From: Gymnopus androsaceus JB14
Lineage: Eukaryota > Basidiomycota > Agaricomycetes > Agaricales > Omphalotaceae
NCBI GenBank assembly: GCA_009733575.1
Contig: ML769608.1
Span: 52,576-116,575 of the forward strand
Length of the DNA stretch: 64,000 nt
Direction: 5' to 3'
Shown: piece after piece, positions 1-12,098 of the stretch
Layout of the letters: each line of letters opens with the position of its first letter
Numbering within the stretch: position 1 is the stretch's first letter
Position numbers and translations under genes: made by a program
Notes under the pieces: generated by a model
The model's input: only the letters and a program-made list of their open reading frames with translations
The model's database searches: none
What the model was told of the DNA's origin: nothing

Positions 1-156
1 ATTGTTGACATCGACAGTGAGTCAGACATCCAGATGTACTCGGTTTCGACTGTTGGCGTGCAACACCCTATATCCGTTGATCACACTGGTATTGCTGAGC
101 AGCAGGACAATCTCAATGGGTTTCAAGATACTGTATCGGTCTGGACATCGTCTTGA
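1..156 (+). CDS. 3' tail of an unidentified gene (partial)
   Basis: The first frame is open from the window edge to a TGA at 154-156 and gives a 51-residue acidic, Ser/Thr/Asp-rich tail. No domain is recognisable. It may be the last exon of a gene starting left of the window, or an exon of the F-box relic downstream. The call rests only on an open frame of about 150 bases, so it is weak. Confidence 0.25.
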   Translation: MVDIDSESDIQMYSVSTVGVQHPISVDHTGIAEQQDNLNGFQDTVSVWTSS

Positions 157-733
157 ATAAGTTGATGATTGGTATATTGGCAATCTAGTCTATGTACGAA
201 CAGATGCTTCTGTAAGTAGAGAATTCATATTTTTTGTTTGAATCATTTAAGATGGCGGTAATGATGTACAAAAATTATGCCCCAGCACAGACGTATCCTG
301 TTAGGACAGTACTTCATAGTACGATAAACGACGCTTTGACATTTCCTATTCGAGGCATCATAGGTTTAGCGGGTTTCGAGGTCTCGCTCCGCTTATCTAC
401 GTCGATGGAACGATTGACTTATGTACTAGAAGCTTCGAAGTTTACGGTTTTGCCTCCCTCGGCTTGTACTACCACATTGTAGACCAACTGAGATTTCTTT
501 GAACATAGTACATTGTCAGCTTTAATTGTTATCAGCCTACCACAGTATTCTCGTGATTTCACCCGCGGGGTCATTGTAAGTTTATCAAGCTGTATAGATT
601 TAGGCTGAGGACTATCGGAGGAGCTCTGAGTGAGATACTTGATATCACGCTGTGAACTGTTGTGAAGCGCGGACCAGGCTCTTCCAGCCAGCGCATATGA
701 AGGAGTTGACGGGCCTCCAAGTTCGGTAACGCT
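157..733. other. Intergenic or decayed DNA
   Basis: Short open frames exist on both strands (a minus-strand frame at 419-937 is the longest), but none shows a domain or sensible splice sites. The right end probably holds further decayed sequence of the F-box relic that begins about 734. Confidence 0.4.
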
Positions 734-986
734 CTCGTTCCGGAGCTGCAGCACCTCTCGTTGAGGGTGTTCGGTGATTGGTTTGACGATGACCAGCTCT
801 TGATCGACGTTGTTCTGAGTTGTTCTGAGTCGTTCACGTTGGGCTCCGGACCCTACTTTGGCCAGGGACGTGGGCGTCGAGGGATTACAGTCGGTAGAGC
901 TGAAGATTCTCGGGCGTGTTTTGGATGAGGTGTACAAGCCGCTGATGCAACTGGATGGACATTGTCAGGACAAGGGATACGGGTGA
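734..986 (+). pseudogene. C-terminal relic of an F-box/LRR-type protein
   Basis: The plus strand reads LVPELQHLSLRVFGDWFDDD, which resembles the leucine-rich C-terminal half of Agaricomycete F-box proteins. It then breaks frame at a tandem ten-base duplication (gttctgagtt, about 809-830). Removing one unit continues the frame through a segment with RWAPDPTLARDVGVE, the usual pattern of these proteins near their C-terminus, to a TGA at 984-986. No F-box is visible upstream and stops occur before 734, so only the C-terminus survives. The family call is from remembered family pattern, not a search. Confidence 0.5.
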
Positions 987-1196
987 AAGCATTTATCCCT
1001 AACTATGTCTGGTTTTCAGCGCGATCTGTTGTAGGCGAATAATAGTTTCTTCGTAGGTTACTTATCACATTGTAGGCTGTTCATAGAGCCAGAAAATCGA
1101 CGGAGGCCCGTAAGACAGCAATGTATCTCCAGGTTCCTGTAGGAGTTGGGTAGATATATATACAAAGCGAGATAGAGATACATTCAAAACCACAGC

Positions 1197-2467
1197 TTAT
1201 TCCTGATTCAAAAACGCATCCAACTCGTCGTCTAGTTCCTGCTGGCTTTTCTTCGGTCGCTCCCGATTCCCAGTTCTCCTGTCCTGTCTCCCGTTACGAT
1301 CGTGTCTCCGCGTCCCTACAGCCCTTCCTGACCCGATTCGTTCTGACAACCCTGTTTTATCGGACCACAACCTATCCTCCAAGCCAGCTGCGAGTCCCTT
1401 TCGGCCTTTTGCTGCGCGTCTCGGTAAGGGCGCCATAAGCCTCGAGGCAAGATCTGGTTTAGAAGGCTCGTCAAGGACAGTACGACCGTCACTGGCTATA
1501 TAGTCGGAGCGCATCTTTGACGGTGGCGAAGGCGCGTCAAGAGCTGCTGCGTCCTCTGCTTCTCCTTCCGCCAAAAACTCGTTGAGTTCATCATCCAATT
1601 GCTCTTTCCGTAGAGGTACATCCCGCTCTGAGTCGTATTCGCTCCGTTGTCTCTTCTTCATGGGTAGTTCACGTCCATTAAACAGCTCCTTTGCCCGCCA
1701 TACTTCCATGTTTCTTGTAAAACTGTGAATCACCCTTTGCTCCTCGCTTCTTGACATCGTCTACTCGTGCCCAACGCATGCGGATGACGCTTTTCATAAC
1801 GTGTCCACCCTGCCGGCTAGTACCTAGACTGCTGTTGATGCGTTCTTCTGGAGGCCAGAACGCGACGGGAATGGGTTTAGCGGTGATGTATCCTTCAGGA
1901 TCGGGTTCTTCGCCAGAGGATTTACTGAGATATTGGAGACCGGTGCGAGCAGCGGCTTTGGAGCTAAAGACGAAGACGCAAGTGTTGTCGTTTACCCATT
2001 CCATGCCCATTGGGTGAGCGTCAAAGTGTGTCGCGTAGGCGAAAAGACGAGCGGTTGGGAGGTTGGATATGGGAGTTCCTTGGAGTAAGAGGGCGTTTCC
2101 TCGTAGAGTCGGGTCTGAATAAAATAATTAAACGAAGATAGTAACGAATAATTGAATGAAGTTACCATCATCCATTTCGACATCCTCTTCTACCTCATAT
2201 CCAGTTTCTTCTTCATCATCTCGTTTACGCTTAAAGTAACTATACTAAATTGATTTTTCTAGGTGCAAGCTGGACCAGCGCACCTTGCCGCCTCTCGCTG
2301 TAGACTGCAGAAGATTCTGAGAGCAGGTAGACTTTGCTTCCTATCCGACTGGCTAAAGCTGCAGCTTCAGCGGCAGATGGGAGTTGGTCTTCGTAGGGAA
2401 TAGATTCGTCGTAAGATAAAATTTGGGAGGTTTCGTCGAGGGTTTCTGGGTTTGTAGAGGTATCCAT
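1197..2467 (-). CDS. NCBP3-like RNA-binding protein (nuclear cap-binding subunit 3 family), one frameshift
   Basis: The ATG is at 2467. Exon 1 encodes an acidic, Ala-rich N-terminus. A middle exon (about 2165-2232) encodes an Arg/Lys-Asp/Glu stretch. Exon 3 (from about 2118) carries an RRM-like fold with GMEWVNDNTCVFVF, followed by RMRWARVDDVKKRGA and SQFYKKHG, which match the conserved tail of the NCBP3 domain. NCBP3 proteins bind capped RNA with NCBP1 in the nucleus and link to mRNA export. The C-terminus is charged and ends in a DDELDAFLNQ motif. The reading frame shifts by one base at about 1688-1689 (AAAGGAG where AAAGAG would keep MAGK-ELFNGRE in frame). Intron 1 has no clean in-phase donor. 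The family is clear, the exact model is not. Confidence 0.7.
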
Positions 2468-2645
2468 GGAAAAGATAAAAGAGAGTAGGAGTAGAGTCCG
2501 AGGACAATGGAAGTTGCACAAGAGCCGGATGCCGGGCCGTCTAGTCTGGACCGTGGGTCTTCTACTTATTAACGTCCTCTACTGTTCAAGAATTTTATCC
2601 CTCGCCTTTCCGCTACCTGCTTGAACAAGAGCAATTTTCCGAGCC

Positions 2646-4298
2646 ATGAGCCCCGCCCACACATCTTCCCTTGAAGACCTGAATGCCCATATACCATTTT
2701 CGAATCCCAAATCTTCACCTTTGGTCTTCCCAGCGTGTCTTGCGAGTGTCCGAAGAGCAAACGTTCCTAACCTTGCAACTATTGATCGCTTCGTATGGGC
2801 GTAAGCGGGGAAGCGGATCGAAGAGGGTCAACGTTCAGCTAAAACATCTAATATTTAGAGGCAGAAGGGTTCGTCATACGGTCTCTTTCCGTCGCTCGAC
2901 TGGCCCTAGATATCAATAGTATCATCCCCTCTCTTATTAGGACTATCCACAGAGGACTGACCAACGGCCTACGCTTAGCGCTACCTCATCTCAATCACTT
3001 TATCGCTGGTTGGTAACATGCTCGGTGACCGTCGACTTGGCACTGGGGCCTCCCGCTGGATAAACTGGTACGACTCCCTTCCCATACGCGAGGGCAGGGA
3101 GAAAAGGAGTGCTTCTGCCGCTTCTCGCTATCCATGCTCATGCACCTCGTGTCGAATTCGGATTTAAATTCATTGGCTCTTCATACATACCAGGTGCATG
3201 GGCTCCGTATTCGTTCACATTGCCTCTCAGTATGACTCGCTGCTCCATCTCCTCCTCTACAAAGGCTATTCATCAATATACATTTGTTCCGCTATTGACA
3301 GGACTAGGTCTCAAGCAGTCGGACTAGCAACCGAGACTGGGCAGGTCTATCCCCTGCTCGAGTCCACTAGCCTCTTTGTCCCTGGTGCCGCAACCTCCTT
3401 TGACCCATTGTATACTGTGTGTTGGATGTACAACCTAACATTCTAATATTGAATACTTTACTCTCGGTCTCGCGAAACGAGTTTAGGAGATGATACCAGC
3501 AGTTACGTCAGTAACTCTTTGATTGGGGATCACTTTGTTGATGAGATCCTCCTCTCGGACGCTCGATGGACATTCAGTTCCATGGAGGTCTCTGTGCTAC
3601 AAACTCACTCGTGTGCTGTTGCCATCGTGCAGCTCGCTTACTCAAACGCGTCGTACAAACCAGTGCGGCCCAGCACTCTCAGGATGAACCCTCGAAGTCT
3701 GTGCGTGCTCCACTCCGTGAGACAATCTAGTCTGGTCCATCTTCGTGCATCGTCACGTAATATCTGCTTCCATTCTCCCTGCTTCATCAGGGATGCTACA
3801 CGTCGAACGAGTCTACTTGTGAGCGTTCATGTACGCTCAGTTAAATATAGGTCTCTTGAAGCAGGCTGCTGGGTCGGGCGACTTTCAGTTATAGTCGTCC
3901 GTAGCGCCACTCCCCCACTTATCCAGTTCGGGTCTATTTCTCAGACCGCAGACTCACCTTCTTTGGTTGTACGATTTCATCCGCTGGTGTGGCTGGTGGG
4001 TATGTGCTGGATGGATTTATTATCTCGTACTACTAGCGCCACACCTCCGAGTCCTGATTTACTCCCATCCGCACCATCCCCTTTCTTCGCAGCTGCAACT
4101 TCTCCAAACACTCTGGTATCTATCCCCCGTAAACTTTTCCATCCTCAAGCACCAGCACCCGTCCTTTCGCTATCACCGCGATACGTGACCTATTCCATGG
4201 ATGCCTTGGAGGGGGAAGTCGTACGAGTGATCGTTGGTAATGATGGGAGAAAATATGTTGCCGGTTGTGTGGGTCGGTCGTCGTTGGATGATTTTTGA
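2646..4298 (+). CDS. Unrecognised spliced gene (tentative)
   Basis: An ATG at 2646 opens a frame of about 50 residues. It can be spliced (donor near 2791, acceptor TTTAG near 2860) to a second protein-like stretch rich in Leu/Ile/Arg that ends at about 3013 next to a possible GTAACA donor. Further open stretches follow at about 3100-3320, and the longest runs from about 3519 to a TGA at 4298 and is Ser/Arg/Pro-rich. I cannot join these into one convincing model and recognise no domain. It could be one gene with four or more exons, a decayed gene, or chance frames. No function is proposed. Confidence 0.3.
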
Positions 4299-5020
4299 GC
4301 TCCTTTACAACTTGTACAGTTTTTTTCGTCATCGGATGAAGCGTAATTTTTTAATTACTGTACAAATGTGATCTACATGCGGTTAGGTCTGGCTCGAATG
4401 ATTGACCGATTCTTCACATATGTCATTCTTGATTTTGAAGCCGATCTGTAGAAAAGAAGCGAGCTTCACATGTACATTGGGTCGAAGCTGGATTTCTTCA
4501 ACCGTTATAAAGCATTTGCCGAGAGCTTCGGTTTGTTGAGGCAGTATTGTCCGGAAGGTTCGGTTATTCTCTGTAATTGAATGTGAAAGATTGCTGACCT
4601 TCATACAGACACAGTACACCATCGAGGTACTTCCAGACTCTTATCCTATCTCCTCGCGGTGAATTCAACGAGAACCAGCTCCGGGTAATCAAAAAAGGTC
4701 AGGCAGTGGTGCCTCCCTTTCAATTTTTTAGAAATATATTTGAGGGCCAGAAAGTTTGAAATTGCTCTGCCACTGCGTATTCTCGATCATATCAATTATA
4801 ACGTTTATCAAGCAGAAATAAAGCAGGCTTCGCGCAGGATAAAGGCTGCAGTTATTCGTCGGTCATGAATCGGTCATAAATCATTTCCCGAGAGCTTCGG
4901 GTTGGACTATACTATTTAGTATAAGTTGGACAATGGACACTAACATTCAGACTTTACACAGGTATTACCTGACCTTCTGGACTCTCTCATACCAACGCCT
5001 GCTTCAACGTTAACCGCACA
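4299..5020. other. Intergenic region upstream of the epimerase-like gene
   Basis: AT-rich spacer with no supported gene on either strand. A pyrimidine-rich stretch just before 5021 would suit a fungal promoter and start region for the next gene. Nothing else is visible. Confidence 0.5.
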
Positions 5021-6449
5021 ATGACCACCCAACCTCTATCCATATTCCTCCTTGGCGCCACAGGCTACGTCGGGGGTGAAGTCCTTGTCTCATTTTCCAC
5101 CGACTTCCCCACCTTTCCTATCCGTGCGCTTGCACGAAACCTCTCTCCTAATAAAATTACCCAGCTGCAATCTTTGCATCCCAAGGTCCAAGTGATTGAA
5201 GGGACTTTGGCTGATGTAGATCTGATTGAAGCAGAGGCGGCAAAAGCAGATATTGTGATCAGCGTTGCTAGTGCAGGAGATATGGAGTCTATTGCTGGTG
5301 AATAGTACTCTCTGGACTGCAGGCACTACTTATTGATCATGAATCTTTCTGCGCATAGCTATCCTCCGTGGTCTCAAACAACGAAGCGGTTTGCCTCTTC
5401 ATCCATTCCCACCCCAATCTACATCCACATGTCTGGTCTAGGTCTCGCTGGTGAAAATGCCCGAGGCGAGCTCATCACGCCTGAGCGGCTCTGGACAGAC
5501 ACAGAATTCAGCCTAAATGACATCAAGCAAAATTCATTAAGTGGTGCTAGTGAAGCTATAGTCGAAGCTAGCAAGTCTGGAGAAATACGCACAATGATTT
5601 TGTTGCCTGGATTGATATATGGTGCACAGTCTACGAGTATCTGGTGACTCATTGAACTAACCCTTGCGAACTCATAGGTGTTGGACGAGGAATTTATAAA
5701 TCATCCGTCGCTCATCGGATGTTGCTCAATTTCGCAGCACAAGCTGGACATTCTGGTGTGTATTCATTTCGACATTTATGAGCCCTTGATATCTGTCTAC
5801 CAATAGCTGATCGACTGCAAAATGAATAGGTACATTTGGTCCAGGACGAAATGTATTGGGTATCATCCACATCAAAGATACAGCGAGTGCGGTTTCAGCC
5901 GTGCTTAGAGGAGCTTTAAATGGAAGCACTATTGGCGAAGGGGAGAAGGTATTTTGTGAGTGTATCATTTACCTCCTGAGACTCAATATATTAATAACAG
6001 GCTTGTTTTTCTGCAACTTTTTGATATCCAAGTATATGATCTCCACATCGGAATTTTGTGGAATAATCGGAGATGTAAGCTGCGAGTTTAGACCTGGCCG
6101 CTGACACTCTCATCATTGTCGTATACTTCAGACCCTCTTTAAAAGCGGACTTATCTCGAAACCCGGCTCATCGCCATTCTCTGCATCAATCACCGATGCT
6201 GCGCCATGTAAGTGATCCTTGTCCTTGTACTCTATCCGTATACTAATTGCTTGCGTTCTTGAATTATACGACAATAAGTTGTTTACTTGACCTTTGGCTG
6301 CAACACATTCTGTCGTGCTGAACGGCTCGTAAATGAGCTTGGATGGACCTGCAGAGCATACAGATCCTTCTTCCTTATCTGAGAATCTTCCGTATGAGAT
6401 TGAATTGGCTGTGAAGGAGGCGGGAGTGGTGTTCAATAAAGGAAATTAA
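5021..6449 (+). pseudogene. NAD(P)-binding Rossmann protein, NmrA/epimerase-like, with two frameshifts
   Basis: The ATG at 5021 is followed at once by a glycine-rich dinucleotide-binding loop, LLGATGYVGG. Introns with good borders fall at about 5300-5360, 5620-5677, 5755-5829, 5957-6000, 6074-6128 and 6209-6280. The exons carry IYIHMSGLGLAGENARGE, RTMILLPGLIYG, NVLGIIHIKDTASAV and FCRAERLVNELGW, in the order seen in fungal extended SDR/NmrA-like oxidoreductases of about 340 residues. The frame breaks between about 5394 and 5415 (no room for an intron) and again near 6350. The second shift restores a C-terminus ending KEAGVVFNKGN. Two shifts in one gene favour a pseudogene; sequencing error is the alternative. 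The substrate is unknown. Confidence 0.65.
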
Positions 6450-7105
6450 AGAGTGGTGCGAGACGAGTTTGGTGTTGAACTGGGTGGATATCAGAGAGGT
6501 GGAGTGTGGGAATCCATGCAGACTAAAGAAGAAAAGAAAAAATGACTCATGAATCTGAATCAGATAGCCTAGCTCATGCTCAGCTTTCAACCATGTATTC
6601 CATCTGCATTGCTAACCACGCCTGAGACATCAAGCAGTGATTTATAGGATGCATTGATCTAAATATGAGATCGTGATAAGGCAATGAAAATTCTGTTCAA
6701 GTCCCAGTATAGTTAGTGAACAGCAAGTGCTCTCATCTGACTAACATTGATAGGAGAAGAAGGAATTCGTCAGTGTGTTGTTGCTGAATCAAGGCGATAT
6801 ACATGAAGGCATATAGATTGAGTAATAAGGCGATGATCATGTGGATGAACACCTAACCACTGACCATCCTCATATACAGCTGAGATTACAGTATGCTGAG
6901 AATCCTATATCTCCACATTTCATTGTTAGCTCTCTTTACCTACAGGAATACTCCATACCCTCAGGATTATTTCAGGATTTTCTAGGATCGTTATGATCTC
7001 ATTCTGCAGTAAGAGTATCGCATGGATGGAATGCCGTGGGCGTCGATTGGGCTACGTCCAATGATTATTGATCTTCCCACCATCTTCTCTTTCTTCTGAT
7101 CTGCC
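6450..7105. other. Intergenic
   Basis: About 650 bases of AT-rich sequence without a supported frame. A TC-rich stretch lies just upstream of the ATG at 7106. Confidence 0.5.
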
Positions 7106-9141
7106 ATGACATCAGTTCCTCAGTACGGTGCAATTAGCTTTTCATTGCGGAATACTTGGCTGAGCTTTCTCTGCAGAACTTTCAGTGGTGCTCACAATTT
7201 TGATATCAACAACCCTATCTTCAATGCCTACAGCTCCTTTCATTCAACCACTCCTACCGGAACTGTGACCGCAAATGGAAGCCACACTGAACCTGTATAT
7301 TTGGATGAAATTGATGCCTATGTTCGGTTATTACATGGTAGAAATGGATATCCTCTCTGGGAACCCAAACAGAGATCGGGAGAGGGGGTTCTACAACTGC
7401 CAGATGAATATCGGAAAGAGGGTGTCCGTATCGGGGACATTGGAATTCTAAGCAAGACCGGAGACTTTGACTATTTTTTTAATGCTTGCCTTCCAGCAGA
7501 TCATCCAGTGAATCAAGGAAGAGTTCCTCAAGATTTCATCCAGTTGGACATTGATATCCGAAATGCCTATTCAAAAGAAGTTAAAGCAGGGTTTATCGCA
7601 AATAACACATCACATTTTAACCATCGTATCCTTGAAGGTATCAGTGACCTGCAGTCTCCGTATGTTGATGCTAAATTATGATTTCCGCATTTGCTCAGGT
7701 CTCACATTTTCGTTACTTCCTTTGTAGAGAGGTCAAAAGGGTCGAATTATTCACTTCGAAATCCACCAATGGAGCATTGCTTGTCCTACCAGAAGGTGCG
7801 AAAAGAATTGACCAACCTCAGGATACCAAGTTCAGACGTTATGCTGCGCAATGTGCACGATCTTGGCGCGATCATATCACAGATATCAATGGAAAATTTG
7901 GACGTGAAGTAGAAGGACTCTATATCATCACTGGGTGTGACAAAACCCGTGCTTGGGGGTTGGCGTCATTCTTTGATACTCCGGAAGGAGGTGTTTTCCT
8001 AGAATTTACACAAAAACAGTTGGAGCAGGGAGAGCCGCAGGAGTATGACTTCACCAGATGCACATCTGCCACAGCATTTGCTGGCACTGACCATGAATTT
8101 AACAACCAATCCGGATGTGTATTTCTGCGTGGCTACAAGATTGCTGTTCGAGGTCCTTCATTTACTCCAACACCTATTGGCATACATATGACAAACATCA
8201 CCGATTTAACCGATGATGATCTGTATCCAAAAACAACAGAAACTTCTTTATTGTCATCCTTAGGGCAATGGATTCTTCACAGCACAGCTTCAAATGGGAG
8301 GGTGGCCGGGGGTTTTCAGGGAACCAGTCTTCACCTTCAAAATATCAAGTACTTAGGTTTCCATTCAAGGCATGATTTATGCTAATCTTGCATTGTAGCT
8401 TTATCATTGTTCTGATGTAGTTAATAAATGGATTTTGGACAACGTAGGTCCTTTATAGTGTCATTTGTAATATTTACTTTGCTTACATCCTTAATCTGAG
8501 TATAGTACAGTGAAGTGGATGTTGCCATTACTCATGACAAGTGATTGGGCATCTATCATTGAAGATGTAAGCACTCAGTCATGCAGGTGCTTCTTGCTTG
8601 AGACTGAAATAACTGTTAGGATGAGGAAGAAATCCCAGAAGTTGAAGAAATCATTAATCAGATCAGCAGGCATTTGAAAATTGTTCATTCTGAAAGTAGG
8701 TGTTTGAAGTCAGCTCTACTGATTGTTCGAAACTTAAATTTGAATTTTGTAGATCTCACTTATGCTTACTTTGAGCTGCCTACTGCACCTGTAAATGTCC
8801 CATTGCTTCACACTACAAGAAGCAGCATTTCAAGGGAATGAAGCTGCTGTGAATTTATGTCTAGCCAACGGAGCTGATGTAAATGCACACGGTGGAGAAT
8901 ATGGAAATGCTCTAATGGCTGCAGCCTTCCAAGGGCATGAAGCTATTGTGAGAGTACTTCTGGAAAATGGTGCAGACATAAATGCAAAAGGTGGAAAGTA
9001 TGGACATACTCTACTACGCTGCAGGCTGCAGCATCTCAAAGGCATGCAGCTCATGTAATTTGTGTATTTGGGTCCAGGAAGAGAGTCCTGCTTGTGCCAG
9101 GGAATAATAAACCCACAAGTTTGAAGGGGAAGAATAACTAG
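7106..9141 (+). pseudogene. Agaricomycete-specific protein with C-terminal ankyrin repeats, several frameshifts
   Basis: The ATG at 7106 opens a first exon with LHGRNGYPLWEPKQ and RKEGVRIGDIGIL. A second exon (about 7735-8385) carries GALLVLPEGAKRID, GLYIITGCDKTRAWG and NNQSGCVFLRGYKIAVR. I recognise this order as a large, functionally uncharacterised family of mushroom-forming fungi that often ends in ankyrin or NTPase modules. Small acidic exons follow (WASIIED, then EEEIPEVEEIINQ). About two ankyrin repeats (8815-9010, ENGADINAKGGKYG) end the frame. One extra base near 8540 breaks WASIIED, the ankyrin part is out of frame with the exon before it, and another shift near 9015 cuts the last repeat. 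The tail is much shorter than a normal ankyrin array. A decayed copy is likely. Confidence 0.6.
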
Positions 9142-12097
9142 CAATGATAAATCACTTTCAACTTTTCTACCTTGAGCTTCATGGTCCTTCATTATTCCAA
9201 AAATTCTGCCTCTTTAGTTTGTCATTCTTCAATCTTTGTACAATCTTTTTTTTAAAAAAAATAACGAAATGTTCAGTTGAGGCCCCAAATTTAGGGAAAT
9301 GAAGATTCAAACTTGAGATACTAGCATAAGAAACTAGCAGGACTCTGACAAAACAGATCTGTAATGAAAGTAGTCAATGGGATACATTGTACACCCAAAC
9401 AAGTGATACTTGAAGAACTGAGTCTTGGCGCCCTCAGCCTGAGTAATACATCTGCAGCTTATCCAGAGAATGGATTGCTATCACAGAATGAGCTTCAGGA
9501 ACTCTGTGAAGCACGGTGGGATTCAGGCCGAAGATTGCCTATACAGTGCTGGGCAACTCAAAGCAGCTCCGTGCAAATAACCTGTACATTTCGGTCAGTC
9601 TGGCGAAGATACATTGTATCAGATCAATTTGAAGTCAAGATTAATTGCAATATTTACCTCTGAAATATGCACTGCAAAGTTAGGAACCGTACTGCCAGTA
9701 CTTGCGCCCACTGTCATGGCAATCGTGCCCTGAGTCGGTAGAATGAGCATGGGACGGAAAGGACTAAAGGGCCCTCGTCCGTTTCAGGCTATCGATGTGG
9801 ATAATCAGAAATTTTTCCAAATATTGACGAATAAAGTACGAAGCAAGTAATGCGTTCGAGAAGACTTATTCAATTCGCATAGTTTAGTGAGTGGCTAGAA
9901 AAATCCGTTCGAAATCCATTGAAACTCACAATTACCGTAGAAGCTTGTCATTGAGATATACACGGCTATCGACTAGTATAAGATTTCTAATCTGAATCAG
10001 TCTGTGAAAATGCCTACCTGTGTCTGGAGCTACGAGACACTAGACGTGGCTCTGGTTGAGCTTCGTGCCTGAAGTCCTGAAACTCGAAGATTCATAGATG
10101 CCTTACCGTGATGAGGATAGCCAAAGTCGCCAGTCCTATATGGCATGCTTACAATTAGTGAATATGTTCTCCTGATGAGCTACTCAAACTTACGCTGTGA
10201 CCTAGACCGCTTTCTGTAGCAAGGTTTTGTAAGTGGATCAAACATGATAACATACTAGACGTAACCACATGCAATGTAGCACGATGGGAGTGAAATGTTA
10301 TGCAACGGATGGTTAGTCTCCGTGTAAGGCACTGATGCAGGAAGGAGTTCGCTGTGCATATGAACAGCGAGGATGAGGGTCAGGATGTACAGAGACAAGG
10401 TAGGTTATTCCCAATGTACATAGCCCGCCCCTCTTCCGGTTCCTCTCTAACATGGTCCTATTGTGCTCTAGTGTCGTATTTCCCCGATATTATCCATCAA
10501 GTTAGCGGAGGATTTGGGACAGTGTGATAGTGGGATTTCCAGACATACAAAGAGCAAAGATCATCGACGAATGTCATCAGATGGACCCCAATGATAAATC
10601 AAGCCTCTTCATTCGCAAGATCCAGCACCAAATCTTTCACTTTGCCAGACTTGTGATGCCTTCTTCTCCATCTCCTCCAGCTCGTGATTCTGCACCTCCT
10701 GCCTGCTTCGAACCTGCACCTCCTTCTGCGCCAACTTTAGACCTAAGCTCCCTCCTTCACCCACGATTCTCAGTTGCACTATAGAACCAGGCCTCGATGA
10801 ATTCATATGCGAGGCTATATCCTGCCACAGCGCAGTCTCTGCACTTGACGAGGAATGAGGTAGAGGAGGTTGGAGAAGAAAGACAAAGGGTGCTTATGAA
10901 GGACAAGGGACAAAGGAGGAAGCTGGGGAGATAGACGGATTTGGAATTCACGTTGAGGCACCTAGAAAAGATCAAGGAGTTAGTTGATTGAAAGCAGCTT
11001 GTGACGTCATAAATAATGCGAGGATTGGATGAATGAGTGGCAAACCAACAAACAAGCAATATGTTGCAAGTAAAATGGAAACAGACGTACCAAATCCAAA
11101 TCCAAGGAGTCTCAGAAGCTTCTACTATCGTTGCCGTCGTACCATCTACTCGGTGAACGTCTCGATGTCGCAGTGGATGATCACAGCACTAAAGCCAACG
11201 GAGAACAAATGAACGAGTTGCACTGAGCTTAATCTTCGAGTCCAAAGACGCAGCTTGGGTGGAAGACTCGAGGAAGAAGAGAGATAATTGAGCGGATTTG
11301 TTGGCGCATCGTTGTATTCGCGTCGCGTCATAATCGTCGTTCACATTTGAGAGCCTCAAGCGCTAAAAACAATTCTTAACCTGATTCGAATCCCGGCCAC
11401 AGACGACAGCCAGCAGCAACAATATTTAACATTCAATATTCAATAAATATCGACAGCGGCACCACCAACCTCCTCCTCAATAAGACCGACAACAGCTCTA
11501 CCGGTTGAAACCTACATGGCCATCAAGATAGTCTCGTTCCGTCTCGGAGTCCTCTTTCTTACTAACTGGGTCCTTCATCTCCCACTTTCCTCATTCATTC
11601 TAACCTTGGGTCTAAATCCGTTCTCTTCCTCCCTTGGCACATCCACCCCTGGAATAATTGATTTAACAAAATCACACCTATGTTCGCGGCAGCATGACTC
11701 TAGATCTTCAGCATCCATATATTTTCGCCCATACGAAAATCCTGCTCTTTCCCAAATTCTTTGGAAATGTCGTGCGTGGAACTTTCTGTGCCTTGGACTT
11801 GGACCTGTTGACTCGTGTCAGAGGAAGTAGTATCGAGAAACTTTGGTCACTTTTAAATGTGCCATTAGCCGTTATAATTACTATTGCTATCCAGGACCTC
11901 CTTATCGCCTCATCAGTATAATATATCGTGATACTCAAAGCATCCAGCTCTTCGGGTTTGTTCATTCAGCAAAGACATTGCGGAGCCATCTGATATGGGC
12001 AGCTGAGCTTCATGTGTGTCCTCTTGGACCTGGCAAGTTCGCCTTCATGGGAAGTGCAAGCTAGGTTTATAAAAGTGCTGGGGCTCTGCCACAGTCA
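9142..12097. other. Gene-poor stretch with weak coding remnants
   Basis: No gene can be modelled here. Open frames at 9364-9663 (+), 10757-11059 (-), 11146-11331 (-) and 11516-11921 (+) lack domains and supporting introns. A possible membrane-protein exon is listed separately at 10258-10399. AT-rich runs occur near 9240. Confidence 0.4.
10258..10399 (-). pseudogene. Possible transmembrane exon of a lost multi-pass membrane protein
   Basis: On the minus strand this stretch reads LSLYILTLILAVHMHSELL and continues to a donor-like GTC near 10258. Downstream lie three intron-like blocks with GTAAG donors and AG acceptors, and a short LATLAILIT stretch. Agaric genomes are rich in such many-exon membrane proteins. 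No start or complete model can be found, so this is either a relic or chance. Confidence 0.25.
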
Positions 12098-12098
12098 T

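Noticed and set aside
419..937. 172-codon minus-strand frame
   Set aside because: It is antisense to the F-box relic, has no domain, and the plus strand gives a recognisable family pattern.
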